Below are positions 12,001 to 19,901 of a stretch of DNA of 64,000 bases, piece after piece (the stretch's first letter is position 1; the number at the start of each line of letters is the position of its first letter). This DNA is from Verrucomicrobiota bacterium JB023. Its GTDB lineage: Bacteria; Verrucomicrobiota; Verrucomicrobiia; Verrucomicrobiales; Akkermansiaceae. The notes beneath the pieces are model-generated. The model was not told where the DNA came from. It made no database searches and worked only from the letters and a program-made list of their open reading frames with translations. The position numbers were made by a program, and so were the translations under genes. Location: NCBI GenBank assembly GCA_030673895.1, contig JAUTCR010000033.1:111041-175040 (forward strand), read 5' to 3'.

Positions 12001-13838
12001 AGATAGGCAAAATGGTAGTCGGGTGAGGAGGAATACCAAAGGCTGGATCCTCGCCCGCTGATCGTCCAGGTGCCGTCGCTATAGCTCGCTCCGCCTCCGG
12101 TCGCGTCACCGATGTTTGTGCTGTTCAGGCTGGTGACGGAGGCGACTCCCACCGCGTCGGGCAGTGGAGACGGACTGCTCGCGGTCGAGTTGTCGACGGG
12201 GGGAAGGTAGGTGAAGCTATCGAGATTTTGCGGAGCGAGAGCCTGATATTTTTCGAGATAAGGCGCGCTCATTCCCAGTCGTTTCACGTAGGCATTGTAG
12301 AGAATGTTCAGGGTGGGGGTCTCGATGTGATTGGTCTGGTAGGGCTGATCGAAGGTGTGGATCTGGGGGTAAATATCGTAGACCGTGCCCGCTTGGATGA
12401 AGGGGGTGTGGACGTCGAGGTTGTGACGTGCCAGATACTCACCGGCCGCGAGGAGGCGGTGCTCATTTTCCGAGAAGACATCGATGCCTTGTTGCCAAAA
12501 AGTCTCCGCCGCCCGGGCCATCAGGAGGAGCTGCCCTTGGTCATGGGCGTCGCGTCCGGTATCGCCAATCTGCCCATTGGGCAAACTACTGGGAAGCGCG
12601 CAGGTGGCATCGGTGCGAAAGGCGTGAAGACATTGCATGAGCTTCTCGGTATCGTCATTGAAGACTGCCACATTGAGCAGCGAGACGAACTGCGCCATCC
12701 CTTGATTCGCCGAGCGCAAGGGGCCGGGGAAGTCCAGGCGGCCACTATTCCACCAGACGTTCTCGAAGTAAGTTTTCAGCGTGTCGGTATCGGCCTGGGT
12801 CCAGCCTGACCACGACCCGCGTAGTAGGTCAGCACCTTGGAAGACATCGTGCGCGTGATAGCCCATGTCGAGGTAGGTCTCCCCGGGGATGAACTCGGTG
12901 TGGGTCGCGACCCAACTCATGAGAATGTCGTAGGCCTTTTGCGCGTAGGCCTCATTGTCGGTCAAATACCAGAGGCGGGCCAGATTGTGCATCGCGATCA
13001 TGTCGGCGCGCCAAGCATTGCGGTTTTCGGCCGCAGTGTGGCCCACGGTCGCGAAGGGCCCCTGCATGGTGTAGTCGAGGGAGGTCGCGCTTTGCAAATC
13101 CTCGAAACCGGTCTTCCAAGGCTCCTCATCGAGCCTGGCCTTAATCGCGTCCAAGTCCGCGCTCGTGTAGCCGATGCCCGGGTGGGTGAAAGTGTGCGGT
13201 GTGGCCGGGTTGAGCTCGACGATTTGCAAACCGTTCAGCGCGGCATAGCGGCTGCCATTCCGTGCGATGGTGCAGGTGATGATGCCACTGAGGTCGGCGG
13301 TGGCATCCAGCACGACATAGTTCTCATTCTCGCTAATGGTGCCGTCGAGGAGTCCAGTCGTCGACACTGCCGAACCGCCCGCTGCGGAGACGGTGGCCTT
13401 CTGGCTGAGCCGATCGCCTTGGCAGTAAATATAGAGTCGGTAAGGCTCGTTCGGTTTCAGTCCCGTGATGTCGAGGGTCAGGTCCGTGTCCCGGGCCCAA
13501 GTGTAGTCCCCGACCAGATTGCTGTGTGACTGGCCAGCGGGCACATTGCCTCCAATGGCTGTCAGGAGGGAGGTGGTGGAAAAGTCGATATCGATGGTCG
13601 TCTCCGTGATCCCGTCGGAAGCGGTCAGGTTGAAGAGACTGTCGGTGGAGCTGTTCCAATAATCATTGCCCGCATCGCCATAGCCTCCTTGTCCGGAAAA
13701 ATTCTCGCTGGCATCGGCATCAATATCGACATTGACCGTAAGGGCTCCAACCGGGTAACCGCCCGATAAGATGAGGCTAAGCAGGGCGATGCAATGGATT
13801 CGACTGGAACGGTAAGGGGTCGTTGAAGGTGCAATCAT
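9081..13838 (-). CDS. Large secreted alginate-lyase-like protein with three CBM6-like modules
   Basis: About 1585 aa, exported by an N-terminal signal peptide (hydrophobic CIALLSLILSGG). An ATG at 13868 would add 10 residues and lengthen the n-region, so 13838 is preferred. Approximate order: beta-rich N-domain 33-210; alpha-helical alginate_lyase-like domain 215-515 with a GQIGDTGRD motif; jelly-roll (DUF1349-like) 565-760; fibronectin III 768-858; CBM6-like repeats 858-985, 990-1125 and 1325-1455, each starting with an A/GED motif and ending NLNWF/L; a ~180-residue unusual insert 1140-1320; then a D-rich EYATGLDPHDP segment and a C-terminal domain common in large verrucomicrobial secreted proteins. 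Probably a polysaccharide lyase for a uronate-containing glycan; the substrate is unproven. Confidence 0.75.
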   Translation of the reverse strand: MIAPSTTPYRSSRIHCIALLSLILSGGYPVGALTVNVDIDADASENFSGQGGYGDAGNDYWNSSTDSLFNLTASDGITETTIDIDFSTTSLLTAIGGNVPAGQSHSNLVGDYTWARDTDLTLDITGLKPNEPYRLYIYCQGDRLSQKATVSAAGGSAVSTTGLLDGTISENENYVVLDATADLSGIITCTIARNGSRYAALNGLQIVELNPATPHTFTHPGIGYTSADLDAIKARLDEEPWKTGFEDLQSATSLDYTMQGPFATVGHTAAENRNAWRADMIAMHNLARLWYLTDNEAYAQKAYDILMSWVATHTEFIPGETYLDMGYHAHDVFQGADLLRGSWSGWTQADTDTLKTYFENVWWNSGRLDFPGPLRSANQGMAQFVSLLNVAVFNDDTEKLMQCLHAFRTDATCALPSSLPNGQIGDTGRDAHDQGQLLLMARAAETFWQQGIDVFSENEHRLLAAGEYLARHNLDVHTPFIQAGTVYDIYPQIHTFDQPYQTNHIETPTLNILYNAYVKRLGMSAPYLEKYQALAPQNLDSFTYLPPVDNSTASSPSPLPDAVGVASVTSLNSTNIGDATGGGASYSDGTWTISGRGSSLWYSSSPDYHFAYLPVKGNATLIAQVTSLSGGDTDDARAGLVFTEDFTDEAAMQAIVVSNPAGEEDTNSFRRGDVAHSHQGNSGSRSYPRQSFPKVPYWFKIERIGSRVNCYSSPDGISWSCGESADYDVKATAYFGLAVSSGSFNSTATATFANVRITGGDGGEAIQAPAAPFAIYASPGENEVPLHWLESFEADSYKIWRSSQPGGPYSLLTEQSGTSFVDTTINPGSYYYYKVSAVNTAGESPLSPEENLKFVKADFYQAEDYDAQSGVRTEETTDVYGGINLSFLGDGDWTRYDDIFIEEGSFLQARVAGYADEIGDIEVRIGSPTGTLIGTADVIDTGGTQWWGTVETPLTIATGTYDLYFVYTSVTPGTGTGFNLNWFDIVPATVTTRIEGEDFVANQGTRTETTQDIGGGINVSYISHGDWLHYGDFTFQPGMTASLRLARPDDQRPASVVEIRLDSPTGRVVGSMNLSATGGWQVFETFEIPLATPLSGTHPLYLTFRETGSTVDGASVVNLNWLELSASSIASYDLGMDLPLSFDPTAHELTNCNGITDWDATSTYLQLEDGSNLSALNLPNLGVSSWTTTDFGDPALVTDWRGSNLSGVTLHTDGNFGAGDLFAGADFSDLVWGTPTSTADPARFFSEGSGATSAATQGDAIDLSGADLSLITGTARTTLINNLGGFDGDIPIGAQIDTTFLTRSGWDAGTLLDAGWQLNYVDAYSIIQAEDFDSQSGILTQTTEDTGGGLNVQAINNGEWTAYEGVYFDDGNGAGEFQARVASNTSGGAIEIRLDSPTGPLVGTASFGNTGGWQNWQTVTAPVSGASGYQDVYLVFTGGGGFLFNLNWFTFAETSYTELENWRFTHFGSYENSGNAADDFDSDQDGIPNLIEYATGLDPHDPSAGSAIRITPSISNPGELEVTFNRIVDPSLTYTLQTSDTLLAADWSDIHTVKGNEGSPILTGEPQWQGTPADGKRFFRLKVSY

Positions 13839-14020
13839 GGGGACTTTACCAATTGTAACTGCACCCATGAATGAATCTTAGAATTCACCAGCGTATCCGA
13901 CTCGCCTTCATTGCTTTACTGTTAACTTCGATATCACGTTCCACTGTTGAGCGCTTGAGTTCAGCGCCCCAGGCTTTGCCGCCAACACAGGGGGAAGGGG
14001 GTAAAGGGGTGCCGCCATGC

Positions 14021-14296
14021 CTAACGCACGATGATGAAACCGAGTCGATCAGGGTCTACCTCGACCGGCAAGGTGAGATGACCCTTGATATGGTGGGACA
14101 ACGCGGAGTCCTGCACCAATTCATCGAGGTATTCTTCAATCTCCTCGAGCTCGCCCTGCAAGACCAGTTTCACCGTGCCATCGGGCAAATTTTCAACGCT
14201 TCCGGTGAGATCAAAGCCTTTTGCAAGGTCCTTGCAGGTGTAGCGAAAGCCGACGCCTTGCACACGTCCCTGAAAAATAGTTTGTCGAGCGGTCAT
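14021..14296 (-). CDS. acyP: Acylphosphatase
   Basis: A 91-aa cytosolic enzyme hydrolysing carboxyl-phosphate bonds. It has the classical GRVQGVGFRY signature (catalytic Arg18) and the NLPDG turn with the catalytic Asn36; length fits the family (~90 aa). The ATG at 14296 was chosen because it directly precedes the first strand; the ORF extends 15 codons further, but that part matches nothing in the family. It lies upstream of the large lyase on the same strand with a ~180-bp gap, so co-transcription is possible but not evident. Confidence 0.9.
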   Translation of the reverse strand: MTARQTIFQGRVQGVGFRYTCKDLAKGFDLTGSVENLPDGTVKLVLQGELEEIEEYLDELVQDSALSHHIKGHLTLPVEVDPDRLGFIIVR

Positions 14297-14409
14297 GGTA
14301 TGAGTCTGAGGGAGGGATGTTGACTTAGAAAGTCCGCTCACAGAGGGACTTACGGCAATTTGAGAATCTTTTGAAATTTTTGATAAATGTCACGATTTTG
14401 TGAGTATGT

Positions 14410-15999
14410 ATGAATTGGTATGCGGCTTGCAAGCTGGCGTTCATGCTTGCTCGCCTCACTCCTGACGCCAGGTTCCTACCTGTCTGGCTCGCATCATTGA
14501 CGACTTCGGTCGCAGCTCCCAAGCCATTTTCCTTTGACGATGTCATTGAGAAGGCGCGGAACCTTGCTGAGGAGGCTTATGAACGTCCTGCACCCAAGGC
14601 GGCTCTGCCCGAGCCTCTGGGTGAACTGACCTACGACCAATATCGCGCGATCCGCAACCGGGAATCGGGCCGTCTGTGGAAAGAAAATAGCCCGTTCCGG
14701 CTCGAGCTCATTCATTCGGGCTACCTTTTCCGTCGCCCAGTGATGATGAATGAGGTTCTCCCCGATGGCACGGCCCGTCGGGTGGAGTTCGACAAAGAGC
14801 GCTATGATTACGACGACCTTGTTTTGGAACAGCAGGTCAACTGGGACGAGCTCAAGGGATACGCTGGATTTCGCGTCCAGTTTCCCCTGAATGGCAGTCC
14901 GGAGCAGTGGGATGAAATCGCTTCTTTTGTCGGTGCGAGTTACTTTCGCGTGCTAGGGCAAGACCAGAGGTGGGGCATCTCGGCGAGGGCCCTCGCGCTC
15001 AATGTGGCTGAGCCCGATGAGAAAGAGGAGTTCCCCGATTTTGTCGAATATTGGTTGGTTCGGCCCGGAGAGGACGACCGACAGATGATGATTTATGCGC
15101 TACTCGATAGCCCCAGCGTCACTGGTGCCTTCCAGATGTTGCTGGTGCCCGGAGTGAGCACCCAAGTGGATGTTAACGCGAAGCTATTTTTCCGCGAGGA
15201 GGTGAAGTCGCTGGGTATCGCGCCACTGACCTCAATGTTCTTTTATGGGGAAAATTCCCGGGAGCTTCATTTCCCCGGTTGGCGTCCCGAGGTCCATGAT
15301 TCCGATGGACTATTGGTTGAAACCGAAGACCGGGAGATGCTTTGGAGGCCCCTCAGTAATACCCGCCGTATTCGCTACTCCGCGTTCAATACCGGTGTCG
15401 CCCGTGGCTATGGCCTTCTTCAACGAGACCGGAATTTCTTCCATTATCAGGACCTCGATAATCCTTATCACAAGACGCCCAGCTACTGGATTGAAACTCG
15501 GGATGGCTGGCCGAAAGGTCAGGTCAGGTTGATCGAGTTGCCGACCAAGTATGAAGCCTTCGACAATATCGTCGCCTTCTTCCAGCCGGACGAGATGCCG
15601 CAAGTGGGCACGGGGGAATCGATGGACCTTTCCTACATCCTGCATGCGAAGATGCACTTCGAGTCGAACCTTTCCCGCGAGCACATTGCATCTACCCAGA
15701 TTGGCGTCGATGACACCTATCCTGATACGAGGCGCATCGTCATCGATTTCCAAGGACCCACCTTGGAATCGCTTGACCGTCACAGCCAAGTTTACGCGGT
15801 GATCGACTCGACACCCAACGGCTACATTACCGAGAACCGATGCTTCAAGAATGAAGAGACCGGAGGCTGGAGGGTCACCTTCAAGCTGGATACCGACGAT
15901 AACGAGACGGAGCCGGTGGAGATGCGCTGCTTCCTCAAGCTTTTACCTGAAGAAAAGACTTTAACCGAAACCTGGACTTACCAATGGAGAAAAAACTAA
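14410..15999 (+). CDS. opgG: Glucan biosynthesis protein, OpgG/MdoG family
   Basis: A 529-aa periplasmic protein of the MdoG family, which in Proteobacteria helps build the branched backbone of osmoregulated periplasmic glucans. The N-terminus has a short hydrophobic export signal before APKPFSFDDVIEKA; an alternative ATG at 14443 also leaves a usable signal. Typical blocks are ENSPFRLELIHSGYLFRRPV, GFRVQFPLN, SYFRVLGQDQRWGISARALA and, near the middle, FFYGENSR; the C-terminal immunoglobulin-like domain includes a TFKLDTDDNETEPVEMRCFL block. Length matches the family. It is followed by an overlapping 112-codon ORF and by opgH, the normal opgGH order. Confidence 0.93.
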   Translation: MNWYAACKLAFMLARLTPDARFLPVWLASLTTSVAAPKPFSFDDVIEKARNLAEEAYERPAPKAALPEPLGELTYDQYRAIRNRESGRLWKENSPFRLELIHSGYLFRRPVMMNEVLPDGTARRVEFDKERYDYDDLVLEQQVNWDELKGYAGFRVQFPLNGSPEQWDEIASFVGASYFRVLGQDQRWGISARALALNVAEPDEKEEFPDFVEYWLVRPGEDDRQMMIYALLDSPSVTGAFQMLLVPGVSTQVDVNAKLFFREEVKSLGIAPLTSMFFYGENSRELHFPGWRPEVHDSDGLLVETEDREMLWRPLSNTRRIRYSAFNTGVARGYGLLQRDRNFFHYQDLDNPYHKTPSYWIETRDGWPKGQVRLIELPTKYEAFDNIVAFFQPDEMPQVGTGESMDLSYILHAKMHFESNLSREHIASTQIGVDDTYPDTRRIVIDFQGPTLESLDRHSQVYAVIDSTPNGYITENRCFKNEETGGWRVTFKLDTDDNETEPVEMRCFLKLLPEEKTLTETWTYQWRKN

Positions 16000-16322
16000 A
16001 TCATGAAACTTCTGATCGGGAGGGCAACCGCGACGCGGCGATGCAGGCCCGATACCAGAACTACCGCCGCCGGGCTGGACTCGGTGACCGCGCAATGCAA
16101 ACTAACAAGGCGATGGACGTTAAAACATTACGTGCCGTCATGGTCTCTGACTTTGCTCTGCCGCCGAGCCCGATGCTGGCTGGGAAGTCTGGGATGGCCC
16201 CAGAGAAGCTCCGCTTTGTTTGGGAGGGGCCTATCCTGCGGATGAAGATGCTCTGGCGTCACTTGACCCGCTTTCAGCCTATCGAAAGGCGTACCGCGAC
16301 CTATAGCATCCGACGAGGCTAA
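15984..16322 (+). CDS. Uncharacterised 112-aa protein between opgG and opgH
   Basis: It overlaps the opgG end by 16 nt and stops 10 bp before the opgH GTG, so its position favours a translated, coupled gene. The product is soluble and basic, with no signal peptide or membrane segment; it contains two Met-rich stretches and an FVWEGPILRMKMLWRHL amphipathic segment followed by an Arg-rich end. I recognise no family. One reading is that it replaces the long cytoplasmic N-terminal region of proteobacterial OpgH, which the opgH here lacks; an ancestral opgH frame break is the alternative. A second frame is open over the same DNA (16003-16245) but is less convincing. Confidence 0.5.
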   Translation: MEKKLNHETSDREGNRDAAMQARYQNYRRRAGLGDRAMQTNKAMDVKTLRAVMVSDFALPPSPMLAGKSGMAPEKLRFVWEGPILRMKMLWRHLTRFQPIERRTATYSIRRG

Positions 16323-16332
16323 CTAAAACTCT

Positions 16333-18327
16333 GTGCAACATACCGGATTACCGCCTGTGAGGGGCAAAGGACGTACTCTATTCTTTTTCTTTCTCACCCT
16401 CCTCTGGTGGGGGATGGGGCTGGCGTTGACCCTTTACTTTCTTGGGAGCGACAGTTGGGAGCTTGGCGACCTTCTTCTTTTCGGCATTTTCGCGATTCTC
16501 TTTTGGGGGCTCGCCTTCGGCTTCAACCATGCCTTTGTCGGCTTCCTTGTTCGCTTGGGGCGCTTGAAGGAACCAGTCCAAGACTGGGCCGAGGGAACGC
16601 CGGATGCGGATGAGCGGGTGGCCTTGGTGATGCCGATCTTCAATGAACCCGTCGAGCGGGTCTTTGAGGGGCTCAAGGCGACATTCGATTCAGTTAACCG
16701 GGAAGACGCTGGTGACTGCTTTGATGTTTTTATTCTCAGTGATACCGACGATGAGGTCATCGCAGCGAGGGAGGTCGCGGCATTCCTGAGATGGAGAACG
16801 GAAGAGGGACTGGAGGGGAGGATCCACTATAGACGTCGTAAGCAGCGAGCCGGACGCAAGGCTGGGAACGTTGCCGACTTTTGCGAGAGGTGGGGCGACG
16901 AGTATGAGTACATGGTCGTGCTCGATGCCGATAGTGTGATGACGGGGCGAGCCCTCGTCACCCTCTTGCGGAGAATGAATGGCAGTCCCGGCCTGGCGCT
17001 GCTGCAGACTGTTCCCCGCATTGTTGGAGGGAGAACATGGTATGCACGGGCCCAGCAATTCGCGGCTGCTGCTTATGGGCCGACTTTTCTCGCTGCGCTG
17101 GAGTATTGGCAGGAAGAGGGAGGGAACTTTTGGGGTCACAATGCGATCATTCGGATCGAGCCTTTTCGCAGGCATTGCGCTCTTCCGCTTCTACCGGGCC
17201 CGGGGATTTTTGGTGGGGAAGTTCTCTCGCATGATTTCGTCGAGGCTGGCCTTCTACGGGCGGCAGGGTGGGAGGTGCGCTTGGCCCGCGACCTGGTAGG
17301 CAGCTATGAAGAGGGACCGCAAAGCATCATTGAGGCGGCCAAGCGGGACCGGCGCTGGTGTGAAGGAAATCTCCAGCATGTCCTCTTTCTTTTCGCGAAA
17401 GGCTTTCGCTCGCGGACGAGGGTCCACCTCTCGACCGGAATCCTTGGCTACATTTCCTCGCCGTTATGGCTACTCTTGATTATCGCCAGCTTTTTCCTCT
17501 TGGGATGGCGCGCGAATGGCGGCTTTGGCGAACAAACGTTGCCAGGCATCTTGCTCCTCCTTTGGACCGCCTTCATGCTGTTCGTGCCCAAGTTGCTCTG
17601 TTTCCTCGACCGCATTCTTGAAGGAAGGGCCAAGAGATTTGGCGGCATCGGTTTGTTCGCCAATGGGGTTGTGGCAGAGACCTTGATGGGGTTCCTGCTC
17701 GCCCCGATCAACATGTGGTTTCATACCCAATTCGTGATCGCCAATCTGATCGGGAAGAAGGTTCGCTGGAACGCGCAAAACCGGAATGCAGACAAAACAG
17801 AATGGTCGGTTGCGTGGTCCGTCCACCGGAATCACGTGGTGTTGGGAGGCGTGCTTCTTTTGCTGGGGTGGTTAATGGGTGGGGAAGGGGCTCTCGCATT
17901 CATCTGTCCAGTGAGCGGTCCACTTTTATTGAGCCCCGTTATTTCTCGTCTAACAAGTCATGCTGCCCGCCAACGTCTTTTCACCATACCGGAGGAGACC
18001 GCGCCGGTGCCTGAAGTGACGCGAGCTTTGGCTGAAGAGCATCCTTTCTTTGCGATCGAGACCGGAATTCATGAACTCTTCGAGCGGGTGGTGGTGGAGC
18101 CTCGCTTCAATGCCTGCTACTTGGCAGGTCTCCCCGAGGAGGAGGGAACGGCCAAAGAGGGCGAGATGAAGAAAATTCTCCAGAAGGAAAGTGGCGAGCT
18201 AGAAGAGGCTCAGATTCTCAAACTCCTCGCCTCCTCGTCCCGGCTAAATGACCTGCATCTCGCCGTGTGGGAAGCGGCCGATGACGAGTTGCACGAGTCT
18301 TGGGTCGAGAGGCGAGACCGGGATTAA
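16333..18327 (+). CDS. opgH: Glucan beta-glucosyltransferase, OpgH/MdoH family
   Basis: A 664-aa inner-membrane family-2 glycosyltransferase that polymerises glucose from UDP-glucose into periplasmic glucan. Two hydrophobic segments occur near residues 15-75, then the catalytic domain with VILSDTDDE-like metal residues, the VVLDADSVMTG motif (Asp198, Asp200), the LSHDFVEA block and the KRDRRWCEGN acceptor motif, then several C-terminal membrane segments. Homology to E. coli OpgH runs through almost the whole length, but the N-terminal cytoplasmic ~130 residues of the E. coli protein are absent. Start is the GTG at 16333; no Shine-Dalgarno sequence. It forms an operon with opgG and the 112-aa ORF. 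Confidence 0.93.
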   Translation: MQHTGLPPVRGKGRTLFFFFLTLLWWGMGLALTLYFLGSDSWELGDLLLFGIFAILFWGLAFGFNHAFVGFLVRLGRLKEPVQDWAEGTPDADERVALVMPIFNEPVERVFEGLKATFDSVNREDAGDCFDVFILSDTDDEVIAAREVAAFLRWRTEEGLEGRIHYRRRKQRAGRKAGNVADFCERWGDEYEYMVVLDADSVMTGRALVTLLRRMNGSPGLALLQTVPRIVGGRTWYARAQQFAAAAYGPTFLAALEYWQEEGGNFWGHNAIIRIEPFRRHCALPLLPGPGIFGGEVLSHDFVEAGLLRAAGWEVRLARDLVGSYEEGPQSIIEAAKRDRRWCEGNLQHVLFLFAKGFRSRTRVHLSTGILGYISSPLWLLLIIASFFLLGWRANGGFGEQTLPGILLLLWTAFMLFVPKLLCFLDRILEGRAKRFGGIGLFANGVVAETLMGFLLAPINMWFHTQFVIANLIGKKVRWNAQNRNADKTEWSVAWSVHRNHVVLGGVLLLLGWLMGGEGALAFICPVSGPLLLSPVISRLTSHAARQRLFTIPEETAPVPEVTRALAEEHPFFAIETGIHELFERVVVEPRFNACYLAGLPEEEGTAKEGEMKKILQKESGELEEAQILKLLASSSRLNDLHLAVWEAADDELHESWVERRDRD

Positions 18328-18378
18328 GGGAGCGAACCCCAGCGTCAGGCGTTCGTTGAGGCAGCGAGCGCGGTACGT

Positions 18379-19764
18379 TCAGCGGCTTGATTGCGCGAGC
18401 GGGTCGGATTGCTGATCCATCTCTTCGTTGAGCAAGTGGGTCAGCTCGTCGAGGCGCTCACTGTGTTCGGCAGCAGAAGCAAGATCATCCATCTCGTGGG
18501 GATCGTCGCGCAGGTTGAAGAGCTTGAATTTGCCGAGGCGGGGATAGGAGATCAGTTTCCAGTGATCTTTGACGAGAGCGCGCTGTGTTTTCAGGTAAGC
18601 TCCGTAGATGGTCTGGTAGTTTTCCTCTCTCTCGCCCTTGAGAAGGGGTAGGAGGCTCCGGTAGTCGGTCTCTGCAGGCACTTCGAGACCTGCAATTTCC
18701 AGAGCAGTCGGCATGGCGTCTTGGAGATAGATGGGAGCGTCGATGACACGTCCTTTCGCCAGGCCGGGGCCGGAGATAATGAAGGGAACACGGAGGGAGT
18801 GCTCATACATGTTTTGCTTTCCGAGAAGCCCGTGGTTGCCGACGGCCAATCCGTGGTCAGAGGTGAAGATGATCCAAGTCTCCTTGGCCTTCCCCGATGC
18901 CTGCAGGCTGTCGAGGATTCGTCCGATTTGCTCATCAAGGTGAGTCACAAGGGCGAAGTATTCCTGGCGGTGGACCTTGACGGCGTGCTCCGTGCGAGGA
19001 AAAGGGGCGAGCTTTTCGTCGCGGATAATGGGAACTGCTTTGCCATTCTGGTCCGGGTAGGTGGGCTGGAAACTTTCCGGCAGCTGAATGCGTTCGAGCG
19101 GGTAGCGATCAATGAATTCCTTCGGCGATTGGCGAGGGTCGTGGGGAGCGTTGAAGGCGATATACATGAAGAAAGGCGCCGGGTCGTCCTTGGCTTCATT
19201 GAGGAACCCGATTGCGTCGTCGGCGGTGACTTCGCTCCAGTGCTTTCCTCCTTCCCAAAAGCCTTTCCTACTTTTGTCCCAAGGCTTCCATTGGTCTTCC
19301 GGTGGCGTGCCAGGCTTGGGACGATTCATCCCCCCGATCGCTCTCGGCATGCCGGGCCTGACATTGGCGGTATGGGCGAAGGCTTGATCCGCCGGGTAGT
19401 CGACATGCCATTTGCCAGCGAGATAGGTCTCGTAGCCCGCCTCGGTCATGAGCTGGCTCCAAAGTTTTTGGTCACCCTGCTTGGCCTGCTCAAGGCCATC
19501 CTTGGCTCTCCAAAGCGACTTGCCGGTGACGAGGCAAGTCCGGCTGGCGACGCATACCGCTCCGCTCCAGGCTCCCATGTTGTAGGCGTGGGAGAAGGTG
19601 ACGCCTTCCTTGGTGAGTCTGTCGAGATGAGGCGTATCGATATCTTGAAGACCGGCGGCGCCGATGGCCTCGTAAGTTTGATCGTCGGTAAAGAGGAAAA
19701 GAATGTTCGGTCTTTCCGCGGCCAAGCAGGCTTGGGCGAGCAGGGTGAGGAAGAAGATACGCAT
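18379..19764 (-). CDS. Secreted sulfatase (type I, formylglycine)
   Basis: A 461-aa sulfatase hydrolysing sulfate esters, exported via the signal MRIFFLTLLAQACLA. The Asp-Asp metal pair is at 27-28 (FTDDQ). The catalytic motif is CVASR, with Cys71 expected to be converted to formylglycine; it has Ala rather than Pro at the third position. Downstream AGKWHVDYP and FTSDHGLAVGNHG provide further active-site residues. The ORF extends 45 codons upstream, but the ATG at 19764 gives the signal peptide and is preferred. The heme protein lies 137 bp upstream on the same strand, and two more sulfatases follow further upstream, suggesting shared use on a sulfated glycan. The substrate cannot be read from the motifs. 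Confidence 0.93.
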   Translation of the reverse strand: MRIFFLTLLAQACLAAERPNILFLFTDDQTYEAIGAAGLQDIDTPHLDRLTKEGVTFSHAYNMGAWSGAVCVASRTCLVTGKSLWRAKDGLEQAKQGDQKLWSQLMTEAGYETYLAGKWHVDYPADQAFAHTANVRPGMPRAIGGMNRPKPGTPPEDQWKPWDKSRKGFWEGGKHWSEVTADDAIGFLNEAKDDPAPFFMYIAFNAPHDPRQSPKEFIDRYPLERIQLPESFQPTYPDQNGKAVPIIRDEKLAPFPRTEHAVKVHRQEYFALVTHLDEQIGRILDSLQASGKAKETWIIFTSDHGLAVGNHGLLGKQNMYEHSLRVPFIISGPGLAKGRVIDAPIYLQDAMPTALEIAGLEVPAETDYRSLLPLLKGEREENYQTIYGAYLKTQRALVKDHWKLISYPRLGKFKLFNLRDDPHEMDDLASAAEHSERLDELTHLLNEEMDQQSDPLAQSSR

Positions 19765-19901
19765 GACGGTTTGGCGGTGGGATCTGGTGTTTATCCGGCT
19801 GGGCGGTCGCTCCGTTTCGAGACGGAGCAAGCGTCTGGTAAAGAGGCGAGGCCGGTGAAGAGCTTGGCGATTAATGGATTGCGCTGAGGTCGACCCCATT
19901 C

